Origin: Pseudomonadota bacterium
Lineage (GTDB): Bacteria > Pseudomonadota > Alphaproteobacteria > Rhizobiales > Xanthobacteraceae
Direction: 5' to 3'
DNA length: 64,000 nucleotides
Assembly (NCBI GenBank): GCA_018242205.1
Contig: JAFECJ010000006.1
Span: forward strand, 62,001-126,000
Shown piece by piece: positions 1 to 7,830 of the stretch. Each line of letters opens with the position of its first letter. Position 1 is the first letter of the stretch. The position numbers and the translations under genes were made by a program. The notes under the pieces were generated by a model. It searched no databases and had not been told where the DNA came from. It saw only the letters and a list, made by a program, of their open reading frames with translations.

Positions 1-517
1 CGGAGCCAGCCTGCGGAATGGCGTAATCATGCGCCAGTGCCGTCTGCACCAGCCGGCCGAGCGCGCTCAACGCGGAACTGGCGGCGACCGGATCGGTGGC
101 GTCGGCCGCGACCAGCATCGCCGGTATATCCCCGCGCCGCAGCTCGCGTTCGAAATTAGCCGGGATCTCGATGCCGAACAGCACCTTGCCGGAAGCAAGC
201 AGGCGATCGAGCTCAGCCTCGGTGCGCGGCAGCTCGGTGACCTTGAAGTAGCGCGTGTTGTGGAGGGCGGCAAGGATAGAGCGGCCGACGTTGCTCGATT
301 CCTGCAACAGCACCGCCGTCGGCAGATCGCGCGGCGTCGTATTGATGGCGTAACCGAACAGCAGCAGTTGCACCAACGGGATCGTCACGATCATGATGAA
401 AGAGACGCGATCCCGCTTGAGCTGGATGAATTCCTTCACCAGTACGGCCCAGGTCTTGCGCCAGAAACCGTCGCCGCGCATCCGCCGAGGTTCTTCGGTG
501 GGAATGAGCTGGTTCAT
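1..517 (-). CDS. ABC-2 type transporter permease, partial (C-terminus outside window)
   Basis: Membrane subunit of an ABC exporter. The first 172 residues are visible: a cytoplasmic N-terminus, one membrane segment at about residues 39-58, then the start of the large periplasmic loop usual for YbhS/YhhJ-type permeases. The start codon overlaps the stop of the ATPase gene (ATGA, positions 514-517), so the two are translationally coupled. The rest of the permease lies beyond the left edge. The family is clear; the substrate is unknown, but the tetR-hlyD-ATPase-permease order matches multidrug or toxic-compound efflux operons. Confidence 0.85.
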   Translation of the reverse strand, partial: MNQLIPTEEPRRMRGDGFWRKTWAVLVKEFIQLKRDRVSFIMIVTIPLVQLLLFGYAINTTPRDLPTAVLLQESSNVGRSILAALHNTRYFKVTELPRTEAELDRLLASGKVLFGIEIPANFERELRRGDIPAMLVAADATDPVAASSALSALGRLVQTALAHDYAIPQAGS

Positions 518-1500
518 TGGAAATTGTCTTTCGCGCGACCCATCAGATCGATGAACACGTCCTCGAGCGAGGCTTCCGAACGCTGCCAGTCGAGATCGTC
601 CCGCGCCTTGTAGGGCGCGATGGCGGCTTCGAGCGCCGCCGCATCGCGACCCGAGACGTGCAGGCTGGTGCCGAACGGCGCCACCATGTCGATGCCCGGT
701 TTGTGCTCGAGCTCCTGCCCCAGCGTGCTCAGGCTATTGCCGTTGCGCGCCGACACCACATAGGTCGTTAGATGCGAGGCGGCGATCACTTCGTCGACCG
801 TGCCGCGAACCAGCAATTCGCCGTAGGCGATATAGGCGATCTCGTGACAGCGCTCGGCCTCGTCCATGTAGTGCGTCGACACCAGCACGGTGAGACCGTC
901 GGCGGCGAGTGCGTGAATCTCGTTCCAGAATTCGCGCCGCGCCTTCGGATCGACACCAGCCGTTGGTTCGTCGAGCAACAGCAGTTGCGGGCTCGGCATG
1001 GTGCAGGCCCCTAGCGCGAGACGCTGCTTCCAGCCGCCCGAGAGCTCGCCGGCGAGTTGTTCTTCGCGGCCGGTCAGACCGAGACGTTCGATTGCGGCGC
1101 GCGCCGCCTGGCGCGGCTTCTGCAGGCCGTAGATTCGGCCGATGAATTCGAGATTCTCGCGCACGGAGAGATCCTGATAGAGACTGAAGCGCTGCGTCAT
1201 GTAACCGACCTTGCGCTTGATCCTGTCCGTCTCGGTGCGGATATCGTAGCCGAGGCAGGTGCCGGTGCCCTCGTCCGGCGTCAGCAGACCGCATAGCATG
1301 CGAATGGTGGTGGTCTTGCCGGAGCCATTCGGCCCGAGAAAGCCATAGATGGTGCCACGCTTGACCTGCATCGACACGTCGCGCACCACCGCGCGACCGT
1401 CGAAACGCTTGGTCAGATGCTGCACGTCGATGACGACGTCATGGTCGTTGCCGGCCTTAGCGGCGGCCGGGGCCGTTGCCGAATTGCCAACCGCAGTCAT
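514..1500 (-). CDS. ABC transporter ATP-binding protein (YbhF-like)
   Basis: ATPase subunit, 328 residues, that powers the export operon at the left edge. Walker A GPNGSGKTT is at about 56-64, the signature LSGGWKQR at 153-160 and Walker B LLLLDEP at 173-179, followed by the D-loop region AGVDP. The C-terminal 90 residues match the extra domain of ABC-2 (CcmA/DrrA-like) ATPases. E. coli YbhF is a double ATPase; this protein has a single nucleotide-binding domain. It overlaps hlyD upstream and the permease downstream by 4 bases each. Expression is probably controlled by the TetR gene at the head of the operon. Confidence 0.93.
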   Translation of the reverse strand: MTAVGNSATAPAAAKAGNDHDVVIDVQHLTKRFDGRAVVRDVSMQVKRGTIYGFLGPNGSGKTTTIRMLCGLLTPDEGTGTCLGYDIRTETDRIKRKVGYMTQRFSLYQDLSVRENLEFIGRIYGLQKPRQAARAAIERLGLTGREEQLAGELSGGWKQRLALGACTMPSPQLLLLDEPTAGVDPKARREFWNEIHALAADGLTVLVSTHYMDEAERCHEIAYIAYGELLVRGTVDEVIAASHLTTYVVSARNGNSLSTLGQELEHKPGIDMVAPFGTSLHVSGRDAAALEAAIAPYKARDDLDWQRSEASLEDVFIDLMGRAKDNFQ

Positions 1501-2252
1501 GGTGTCGCCCCGCGCGTCACCGTCACCGGCTGCCCGACGCGGAATTTCGATGGATCGTCCGGCCGCGCCTCGATCAGATACACAAGCTTGGCGCGCTCCT
1601 CGAGGCTATAGATCACGGGCGGCGTGTATTCGGCGCTGCGCGCAATGAACGTGACCTTGGCGGTCAGGCCCGTCGCGCAGCTGTCGCAGCTGACGCCGAC
1701 CGTCTCGCCGATATGGACGGCGGCCAGCTGCTGCTCCGGCGCGAAGAAGCGGATCTTGAGATTGGCCGGCGGCAGCAATGCGACGACTGGCTTGCCGGGC
1801 TGCACCGTTTCGCCGGGCCGGTAATAGACCTCTTCGACCGAACCGGTGACGGGGCTCAACTGCTGCCGCCGGGTCAACCGCGTCTGTGCGGCATCGAGAT
1901 TGGCTTCGGCCTGCTGCAACGCTGCCTTGGCGTCATCCATGGTCTTTTGCGTACCGGCGGCCGATCTGAGGAGCTCTTCGGCGCGGGCGAAAGACTGCTT
2001 GGCGGAGGCCAAAGTTGCCTGCCGCACCTGCACGTCGGCTTTCTGCAGATCGTCGTCGAGTGTGAACAGGAGGTCGCCTTTCGTAACCTTGTCGCCCTGG
2101 CGAACCTTGAGTTCTTCTACGCGCCCCTGCTCGTCCGGCGAGACGAAGATGGTCTCGGCCTCGACCCAGCCCTGCAACTGTCGGTCGTCGCTCTTGGTAC
2201 AGGCGCTGAGGGCGAGCGCCGCCATTGCTATCGCCGCGTAACGGATCATCAT
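1497..2252 (-). CDS. HlyD-family periplasmic adaptor lipoprotein
   Basis: Membrane-fusion (adaptor) protein, 251 residues, expected to link the ABC exporter to an outer-membrane channel. The N-terminus is a lipoprotein signal with lipobox LSAC and lipidation Cys18, followed by a biotinyl-lipoyl-like barrel (VEELKVRQGDKV), a coiled-coil hairpin rich in Ala and Gln, and a second half-motif (PGETVQPGKPVVAL). Two consecutive ATG codons exist; the first overlaps the tetR stop by 4 bases. Adaptor of the same YbhG-like export system; the exported substrate is not evident. Confidence 0.92.
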   Translation of the reverse strand: MMIRYAAIAMAALALSACTKSDDRQLQGWVEAETIFVSPDEQGRVEELKVRQGDKVTKGDLLFTLDDDLQKADVQVRQATLASAKQSFARAEELLRSAAGTQKTMDDAKAALQQAEANLDAAQTRLTRRQQLSPVTGSVEEVYYRPGETVQPGKPVVALLPPANLKIRFFAPEQQLAAVHIGETVGVSCDSCATGLTAKVTFIARSAEYTPPVIYSLEERAKLVYLIEARPDDPSKFRVGQPVTVTRGATP

Positions 2253-2983
2253 GGCTTACTCCTCGGAGCGAACAGAATGTCGATATGGGCCTGCATCATC
2301 CTGCGGACGTCGAGCGGCGCGATGTCGCCGAACAAACCGGTCCAGACGATGGCCACCAGCCCCGGCGCCGCCAGCAGTTGGGGGAATTCGACTAGGTCAG
2401 CCGGCACTTCGCCGCGCGCGACGCCACGCTTAAGAATTGCGCGCAGCGCCTCGAAGATGCACGACAGCACCTCTCGGTAGTAGAATTCCGCGAGCTTGGG
2501 GAACCGCCGCCCTTCGGCGATCATCAACCGGATCACATCCTTGCGCCGGGTCTCGAACACTTCGTGGACGAAGACATCGCGCAGGTGCTCGGCCAGTTGT
2601 CTCGTCGGGATATCGCTCTGCCCCAGGGTTTCGAAGCCGCCGATGATGGGAACCAGCATGGCGCGCAGCAGCTCCTGAAACAAAGTCTCTTTGTCGCGGA
2701 AATAGAGATAGATCGTGCCCTTGGCGATGCCAGCGCGTTTGGCGACGTCGTCGAGCCGCGCCGCCTCGAAGCCGCGCTCGGCGAATTCATCGAGCGCGGC
2801 CGCGATAATGGCCTCGCGGCGACCGGCGCTACGCGCCGCTCGGCCGGACGGAGCGTCGCCGGAATTCCCTGCGGGCAACGCCGCCGAAGCCGGCGCGCGA
2901 TCCCCGCCGCGTTTCACCGGCGCCGCACCCTTTTTGGCCACCTTGCTCCCGCCCCCTTTGGTCGGACCGCGCCTGCCGCTCAT
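2249..2983 (-). CDS. TetR/AcrR-family transcriptional regulator
   Basis: Probable repressor of its own export operon, 244 residues. Residues 1-50 are a basic, Pro/Ala/Gly-rich extension; the helix-turn-helix is at about 55-101 (DDVAKRAGIAKGTIYLYFRDK), followed by an all-helical ligand-binding domain of the YbiH/CecR kind. It is first in a four-gene overlapping operon, and an inverted repeat lies 17 bases upstream of the start, which suggests autoregulation. A later start that drops the basic tail is possible. Its ligand is unknown. Confidence 0.92.
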   Translation of the reverse strand: MSGRRGPTKGGGSKVAKKGAAPVKRGGDRAPASAALPAGNSGDAPSGRAARSAGRREAIIAAALDEFAERGFEAARLDDVAKRAGIAKGTIYLYFRDKETLFQELLRAMLVPIIGGFETLGQSDIPTRQLAEHLRDVFVHEVFETRRKDVIRLMIAEGRRFPKLAEFYYREVLSCIFEALRAILKRGVARGEVPADLVEFPQLLAAPGLVAIVWTGLFGDIAPLDVRRMMQAHIDILFAPRSKP

Positions 2984-2999
2984 CGCGTCTCATCCACAA

Positions 3000-3021
3000 T
3001 ATGACTGACCCGTCAGTCATA
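3000..3021 (-). promoter_or_regulatory. Palindromic operator upstream of tetR
   Basis: A 22-base perfect inverted repeat: left arm TATGACTGAC (3000-3009), CC spacer, right arm GTCAGTCATA (3012-3021). It lies between the tetR start (2983) and the upstream region, where the promoter must be. Symmetric TGACTGAC/GTCAGTCA repeats are typical targets of TetR-family dimers, so this is most likely the autoregulatory operator of the export operon. Binding is inferred. Confidence 0.7.
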
Positions 3022-3106
3022 ATTACAGCAAGACCGAGCCGCTCGCAAGCCGGCCGGGCCTGAAAACCGTTCAGATTGAAAGGCCTGGAGCGGAAAGCCG
3101 GCCGGC

Positions 3107-3511
3107 TCAGCCCTTGGCGTCGCAGAAGAAAGTGCGGATCACGCACTCCTTGCCGCCCTCGCGGTAGCAGGCCTGCAGCGCCGCATTCTGAGTGGCACCG
3201 AGCTTGGCGCCGCGGCCCCAGCCGAAGGCGCCGCAGGGATTCGCGAAATCCACGGCAAAGGCGGCACAATTGCGCCTCGATGTCGTCGCCACCACCCGAC
3301 AGCCCTCGCCCTGGCACTTCGCCATGGCGCTGTCGCGCGCGGCGGCGAGCGTTTCGTAGTCGTAGGCCTCGCCGAACGCGCCGCATGAGCCAACCGCCAG
3401 CGCGCCGGCGGCGCGCGCGACGCTGACCGTGACGAACGTCATCGTCGCGATAGCGAACAGCAGGCTCGCGATCACGACCATGCGCATGGCAGGCGTATAG
3501 GTGTCCGACAT
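3107..3511 (-). CDS. DUF4189 domain secreted protein
   Basis: Small exported protein of 134 residues and unknown function. An N-terminal hydrophobic segment (about 11-34) is a signal peptide or anchor ending near ARAAGA. The body shows the DUF4189 pattern: two blocks with paired Cys (C.GEGCRVV and the GAFGWGRG block ending in ALQAC...ECVIRTFFCDAKG) and regularly spaced Ala. It lies between the tetR operon and the molybdenum-cofactor gene, on the same strand as both, with no overlap. The biochemical role of DUF4189 is not established. Confidence 0.8.
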   Translation of the reverse strand: MSDTYTPAMRMVVIASLLFAIATMTFVTVSVARAAGALAVGSCGAFGEAYDYETLAAARDSAMAKCQGEGCRVVATTSRRNCAAFAVDFANPCGAFGWGRGAKLGATQNAALQACYREGGKECVIRTFFCDAKG

Positions 3512-3587
3512 CAGTCGCCCGAGGTCTCCGCTCGATGGTCCGCACGGATGAATCGCGAGTCGCGCGCCCCGATCAATGATTCGAATC

Positions 3588-5210
3588 TCAGGCGCGCTCG
3601 ATTTCGGCCTTGACCGCCTTCAGCGACTCGGGGGTATCGACATCGGTCAGCGCCGCCTCCCCAGCGAGCGGTACCTCGACCACGGCTTCGGCATATTGCC
3701 CGATCAGATAACGCGCGCCGACATCGCCGCTGATCGACATCAGCTCGTTGAAGAATCGCCGCGACCACACCACCGGGTTGCCGCGCTTGCCGTCGATCGA
3801 CGGCACCACGACCAGCGCGCCCTTCTCCGGATCGAACACCGCCAGCAATTTGTCGATCAGGCCACTGTCGACCTGCGGCATGTCACCCAAACAAACAATC
3901 GCGCCATCGGCTTCCGCCGGTACGGCGGCAATGCCGGTGCGCAGCGACGTGCCGAGCCCCTCGGCATAATCTGGATTGTGCACGAAGCGCACCGGCAGAT
4001 CGCCGAGCGCTTTTTCCACCTTGTCGTGCTGATGGCCGGTGACGACGATGACCGGCTTGGCGCGCGAGGCGAGCGCCTGCTCGGCGGCGATGCGCACCAG
4101 CGGTTTGCCGCCGATCTCGGCCAGCATCTTGTTGACCGCGCCCATGCGCGTCGAGCGGCCCGCCGCGAGCACCACGGCGGCGATGTTGCGCCCTTCCCGT
4201 GCGGCGGGTTCGACGCGTGGCTGCGGCCGCGTCACGATTTCCATCAGGAGACCGCCGACGCCCATGCCGGTGATGTCGTCCCGCGACACCTTGAGCCCGG
4301 CGAGCAGCCGCATCAGCACCCAGTCGAAACCGTTTTCCTTCGGCGATCGCGCACAGCCCGGCGCGCCGATCACGGAGAGGCCTTCGATGCGGCCGATCAG
4401 CATCAGGTTGCCGGGATCGACCGGCATGCCAAACTGTTCGATGACGCCGCCGGCGCTCTCGATCGCCATCGGAATGACGTCGCGACGGTCGGCGATCGCC
4501 GACGCACCGAAGACTATGACCAATTCGGCGCCGGCCTTGCGCACCTCGTCGATCGCTTTCGTGAGCGCTGCGTGCTCGTGTGGCACGCGGCGTTCGGCGA
4601 CGATCGCCGCGCCCGCCGGCGCCAGCCGCGCCTCTGTAATCCTGAGCGTCTTGTCGATGACCTTGGGCGACAGGCCCGGCAACTCGGTCGAGACCACACC
4701 GACTTTGCGCACGACATAGGGCGCGATACGGATCACCGGCTTGGCTTTGGCTGCCGCCGCGACCGCTTTGTCGCGCGCGGCGCCGGCCACGGCAAAGGGA
4801 ATGATCTTCACCGTGGCGATCATTTCGCCTTCGACCACCGGCTTGTAGGCGGCAAGTGTCGCCAGCGTCACCGCTTCGTCGATACGGTTGAGACGGTCGA
4901 CGGCATCCTTGTCGACGACGAGCACGCCGGCCGTATCGGCAAACAGATTGCAGCGCCCGGTGAAGGCGCGGTCGGTGCGGGCGCCCTCGCCGGCGACCGC
5001 GGCCGCGATCTCGGCGGCAGCCTGGTCTTCCGACACATCGCCGGCTTCGATGCGCGCGACGACGATCTCCTTGATGCCGGCCGCGTCGAGCGCGGCGATC
5101 TCCGCGTCGCCGATCACTGTGCCCTTCTTGAGCACGAGATCGCCCTGGCGGATCGAATGGACCGCCGTGGCGCCCCGCGCCTCCTTCGGCGCGACCGGAC
5201 CGAACTTCAT
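3588..5210 (-). CDS. Molybdopterin-binding domain fused to MocA-like nucleotidyltransferase
   Basis: A 540-residue two-domain protein for molybdenum cofactor handling. Residues 1-335 resemble the MoeA/MogA-type molybdopterin-binding domain; residues 340-540 are a MobA/MocA-like transferase with the nucleotide-binding LAAGRSTRMG at 348-357, LGDMP (metal site), a GNPV.W block and TDVDTPE near the end. By family, MocA attaches CMP to the cofactor of xanthine-dehydrogenase/CODH-type enzymes. It overlaps the XdhC C-domain gene by 4 bases (ATGA), which ties it to maturation of the coxMSL enzyme 9 kb away. Cytidylyl specificity is inferred from context. Confidence 0.88.
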   Translation of the reverse strand: MKFGPVAPKEARGATAVHSIRQGDLVLKKGTVIGDAEIAALDAAGIKEIVVARIEAGDVSEDQAAAEIAAAVAGEGARTDRAFTGRCNLFADTAGVLVVDKDAVDRLNRIDEAVTLATLAAYKPVVEGEMIATVKIIPFAVAGAARDKAVAAAAKAKPVIRIAPYVVRKVGVVSTELPGLSPKVIDKTLRITEARLAPAGAAIVAERRVPHEHAALTKAIDEVRKAGAELVIVFGASAIADRRDVIPMAIESAGGVIEQFGMPVDPGNLMLIGRIEGLSVIGAPGCARSPKENGFDWVLMRLLAGLKVSRDDITGMGVGGLLMEIVTRPQPRVEPAAREGRNIAAVVLAAGRSTRMGAVNKMLAEIGGKPLVRIAAEQALASRAKPVIVVTGHQHDKVEKALGDLPVRFVHNPDYAEGLGTSLRTGIAAVPAEADGAIVCLGDMPQVDSGLIDKLLAVFDPEKGALVVVPSIDGKRGNPVVWSRRFFNELMSISGDVGARYLIGQYAEAVVEVPLAGEAALTDVDTPESLKAVKAEIERA

Positions 5211-5905
5211 GCCGCTTCCGCCTTGTCCTGCTTCACCCGCAGCCGCATCGTGATCTCGGCCATGATCGACACCGCGATCTCGGCCGGCGATACCGCGCCG
5301 ATGGCGAGCCCGATCGGCGCATGAATACGCGCCAACGCCGCATCCGAGACGCCCTGCGCCTTCAGGCGCTCCAGTCGCCGACCATGCGTCTTTCGCGAGC
5401 CAAGCGCGCCGATATAGAAGCAGTCACGCGACAGCGCGTGCATGAGCGCAGGGTCGTCGATCTTCGGATCGTGCGTCAGCGCGACGAAGGCGGTGTAGTG
5501 ATCGACGTTGAGCGGCGGCAAAGCCGCGTCCGGCCACTCGGCGAGCACCTTGACGCCGGGGAAACGCTCGGGCGTCGCAAACGCCGTGCGCGGATCGACG
5601 ATGGTGACGTCGTAATCGAGCATCTGCCCGAGCGGCGCCAAAGTCTGCGAGATATGCACCGCGCCGGTGATGACAAGCTGCGGCGACGGCACATGCACGG
5701 TGAGGAACATGCGGCCCTGCGCCGTTTCCTCCATGCCGCTTTTCGCCATGCGCAGGCGCTTGTCCAGCACCTCGGCGAGCGGATCCTTGGCGACGTCGGC
5801 GGCCTTGACCAGGCGTTGCGTGCCGGCCTCGGTGTCGGTGACGACCACCACGGCGCGCCGCGCGGCGCGTTCGGCATTGAGGGTGTGCAGCAGATCGAGT
5901 TTCAC
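5207..5905 (-). CDS. XdhC-like Rossmann-fold protein (stand-alone C-terminal domain)
   Basis: A 232-residue protein equivalent to the C-terminal NAD-binding half of XdhC/CoxF. Family XdhC proteins bind molybdenum cofactor and deliver it, after sulfuration, to xanthine-dehydrogenase-type apoenzymes. Visible signatures are VTIVDPRTAFATPERFPG, VALTHDPKIDDPAL and the conserved FYIGALGSRKTHGRRLERL block; the end has the typical PIGLAIGAVSPAEIAVSI. The N-terminal XdhC/CoxI domain is a separate gene 165 bases upstream, so the usual single chain is split here. Confidence 0.88.
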   Translation of the reverse strand: MKLDLLHTLNAERAARRAVVVVTDTEAGTQRLVKAADVAKDPLAEVLDKRLRMAKSGMEETAQGRMFLTVHVPSPQLVITGAVHISQTLAPLGQMLDYDVTIVDPRTAFATPERFPGVKVLAEWPDAALPPLNVDHYTAFVALTHDPKIDDPALMHALSRDCFYIGALGSRKTHGRRLERLKAQGVSDAALARIHAPIGLAIGAVSPAEIAVSIMAEITMRLRVKQDKAEAA

Positions 5906-5920
5906 AGAATTCTCCCGAAC

Positions 5921-6052
5921 TTCACCCTCCCCTGGAGGGGGAGGGTCGGCGAGCGAAGCGAGCCGGGGTGGGGTGAAAAGATCACCCCCTCCCGCCAGCC
6001 TTCGCTTCGCTCAGGCTGGCGACCTCCCCCCTCCAGGGGGAGGTAAAGAAAG
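5921..6052. repeat. Composite GC-rich palindromic intergenic repeat (copy A)
   Basis: Fills the gap between the two XdhC-domain genes. Three stem-loops follow one another: ACCCTCCCC/GGGGGAGGGT at about 5924-5946, GCCAGCCT/AGGCTGGC at about 5994-6020, and ACCTCCCCC/GGGGGAGGT at about 6022-6044. The outer two hairpins are opposed copies of the same unit followed by a TCGGCGAGCGAAGCGAG-type sequence, so the element is an imperfect inverted repeat overall. Similar units occur at 6411, 7641-7797 and 62002. It resembles the REP/RPE-like palindromic elements of alphaproteobacteria. Confidence 0.8.
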
Positions 6053-6069
6053 TAAGTGGCGCGCCGCTA

Positions 6070-6393
6070 CTAAGAAACTTTCTCGACATAGACCCGGATG
6101 GTGCCGCCGCAGGACAGCCCGACCTTCCACGCCGTCTCGTCGGCGACGCCGAATTCCAGAGTCTTCGGCTTGCCGCTTTCGATGACGTCGATGGCTTCGG
6201 TCACCACCGCGCCTTCGACGCAGCCGCCCGACACCGAACCGAGGAAGTTGCCTTCCTCATCGATGACGAGGTTGGAGCCGACCGGCCGCGGCGCTGAGCC
6301 CCAGGTCTCGACCACCGTCGCCAGCGCCACGCCGCGGCCGGCCTTCGACCAGTCTTCGGCGGCCTTGAGGATGTCTTCGTCGCGACCAAGCAT
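6070..6393 (-). CDS. XdhC/CoxI N-terminal domain protein
   Basis: A 107-residue stand-alone XdhC_CoxI domain, thought to take part in maturation of molybdenum hydroxylases. The conserved block GSAPRPVGSNLVIDEEGNF and the following GSVSGGCVEGAV are present; the end CGGTIRVYVE contains the conserved Cys-Gly-Gly. I chose the ATG at 6393, where homology begins; an upstream in-frame ATG (6426) would add only sequence from the repeat at 6411-6441. Together with the Rossmann-domain gene downstream it makes up one complete XdhC. Confidence 0.88.
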   Translation of the reverse strand: MLGRDEDILKAAEDWSKAGRGVALATVVETWGSAPRPVGSNLVIDEEGNFLGSVSGGCVEGAVVTEAIDVIESGKPKTLEFGVADETAWKVGLSCGGTIRVYVEKVS

Positions 6394-6410
6394 GTCAGTT
6401 CTCCGTTCTT

Positions 6411-6441
6411 CTCCCTCTTCCCGCACTTGCGGGGAGAGGGA
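6411..6441. repeat. GC-rich palindromic repeat (copy B)
   Basis: One hairpin with arms CCCTCTTCCCGC and GCGGGGAGAGGG around a short ACTT loop. It sits between the XdhC N-domain gene and the coxE-like gene and shares the CTCCCTCT..CCCGC unit with the copies at 7641 and 62002. Confidence 0.7.
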
Positions 6442-6448
6442 AAAACAA

Positions 6449-7738
6449 TCATGCCACCTTCCGCAGCATCGCCTTGGTATCGTAGCCCTTATCCGGGCTG
6501 CCCGACAGCGCCCGCACCAGGGTCGTCATCGATTCCAGATTGTGTACGGGGCGCAATTCGTCAACATGCGCCAGCATGGTTTTCACGCCCTTGGCGCGTG
6601 GTTCGAAGCCGTCGAAGCGCAGCAGCGGATTGAGCCAGATCAGCCGCCGGCACGAACGATGCAGCCGGTCCATCTCGAAGGCCAAGGTGTCGTCGGCGTC
6701 GCGTTCGAGCCCGTCGGTGATCAGCAGCACCACCGCGCCCTGGCCGAGCACGCGCCGCGCCCAGTGCTTGTTGAAGTCGTTGAGCGAGGTGGCAATCCGC
6801 GTGCCGCCCGACCAGTCGACGACATGCGCGCCGCAAGCAGCCAGCGCCTCGTCCGGGTCGCGCTGGCGGATCGCGCGCGTCACATTGGTGAGCCGCGTGC
6901 CGAACAGGAAGGTGGTTACGCGCTTCCGCGCATCGGTGATCGAATGCAGGAAGTGCAGGAACAGCCGCGTGTACTGGCTCATCGAGCCGGAAATATCGAG
7001 CAGCGCCACGATCGGCGGCTCCTTAACCCGCGGCCCGAGATATTTCAGATCGATCAACGCGCCGCCCGCTTTCATGCTGGAGCGCAAGGTGCGACGCATG
7101 TCGATCAGCCGGCCGTGGCGGGCGGGCGTCAGGCGCCGCGTCTTCACCTCGTCGAGCGGCAGCGCCAGACGCGCGATCGCTTCCTTCGCCGCGGCGATCT
7201 CGGCGGTCGTCATCTGCGCGAAATCCTTCTTCTGCAGCACCTCGCGGTCGGACACAGTGAGCCGGGCATCGATCTCGACCTCCTGCTCCTCCATCTTGCC
7301 CTTGCTGGTACCGGCGAACAAAGCTTCCTGGATGCGCTGGGCGCCTGCCTCCGGCTGCTTCGGCGCGGTCGGCAGCGTGTCCGGCAGCATCGAGGCGATC
7401 AGCTTGTCGATATAGCCGCGGCGGCGGAAGAAGATACGGAAGGCCTGGTCGAACAGCACCGAATGCTCGTGCCGCTTCACGAACACGGCATGCAGCGTCC
7501 AGTAGAAATCCTCCTTGGTGCCGATGCGCGCGACGTTCACCGCCTCGAGCGCGTCGAGCACGCTGCCGGGTCCGACCGGCAACCCCGCGGTGCGCAGCGC
7601 CCGCGCGAAGTAAACGATGTTTTCGGCGAGGCGGCCGCTGTTCTCCCTCTCCCCGCTTGCGACGCTTTCTTCACCTCCCCCCTTGTGGGGGAGGTCGACG
7701 GCCGAAGGCCGTCGGGTGGGGGGTAGATCATCAGACAT
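6449..7738 (-). CDS. coxE: CoxE-like VWA domain protein
   Basis: A 429-residue von Willebrand factor A domain protein of the CoxE family, which works with a MoxR ATPase (CoxD) in assembling the [CuSMoO2]-type active site of CO dehydrogenase and related hydroxylases. Family features: a conserved N-terminal module starting at GRLAENIVYFARALRTAG, then the VWA domain with the metal-binding motif D248-I-S250-G-S252. Only one ATG is available upstream of the conserved part (7738), and the roughly 35 residues after it are encoded by a palindromic repeat (LPPTRRPSAVDLPHKGGG). Downstream of coxD with a 92-base gap. Confidence 0.88.
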   Translation of the reverse strand: MSDDLPPTRRPSAVDLPHKGGGEESVASGERENSGRLAENIVYFARALRTAGLPVGPGSVLDALEAVNVARIGTKEDFYWTLHAVFVKRHEHSVLFDQAFRIFFRRRGYIDKLIASMLPDTLPTAPKQPEAGAQRIQEALFAGTSKGKMEEQEVEIDARLTVSDREVLQKKDFAQMTTAEIAAAKEAIARLALPLDEVKTRRLTPARHGRLIDMRRTLRSSMKAGGALIDLKYLGPRVKEPPIVALLDISGSMSQYTRLFLHFLHSITDARKRVTTFLFGTRLTNVTRAIRQRDPDEALAACGAHVVDWSGGTRIATSLNDFNKHWARRVLGQGAVVLLITDGLERDADDTLAFEMDRLHRSCRRLIWLNPLLRFDGFEPRAKGVKTMLAHVDELRPVHNLESMTTLVRALSGSPDKGYDTKAMLRKVA

Positions 7739-7797
7739 GACGAACAAAACTCACAATGCCCCCCTCCCCAACCCTCCCCCACAAGGGGGGAGGGAGC
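7641..7797. repeat. Cluster of GC-rich palindromic repeats (copy C), partly coding
   Basis: Several units side by side: a CTCCCTCTCCCCGC half-unit at about 7643-7656, a hairpin ACCTCCCCC/GGGGGAGGT at 7673-7695, an adjoining perfect hairpin CGACGGCC/GGCCGTCG around GAA at 7696-7714, and a CCCTCCCCCACAAGGGGGGAGGG hairpin at about 7772-7795. The part below 7738 is read in frame as the N-terminus of the CoxE-like protein; the rest separates coxE from coxD. Confidence 0.78.
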
Positions 7798-7830
7798 GCG
7801 CATGAGCAAGCGGCGACGCCGTGGACAAAA

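Noticed and set aside
3576..5324. Open frame of 582 codons opposite the MoeA/MocA fusion gene
   Set aside because: Arg/His/Asp-rich mirror frame of a real gene.
6098..7726. Open frame of 542 codons opposite the CoxE-like gene
   Set aside because: Antisense shadow with no domain signal, crossing a palindromic repeat.
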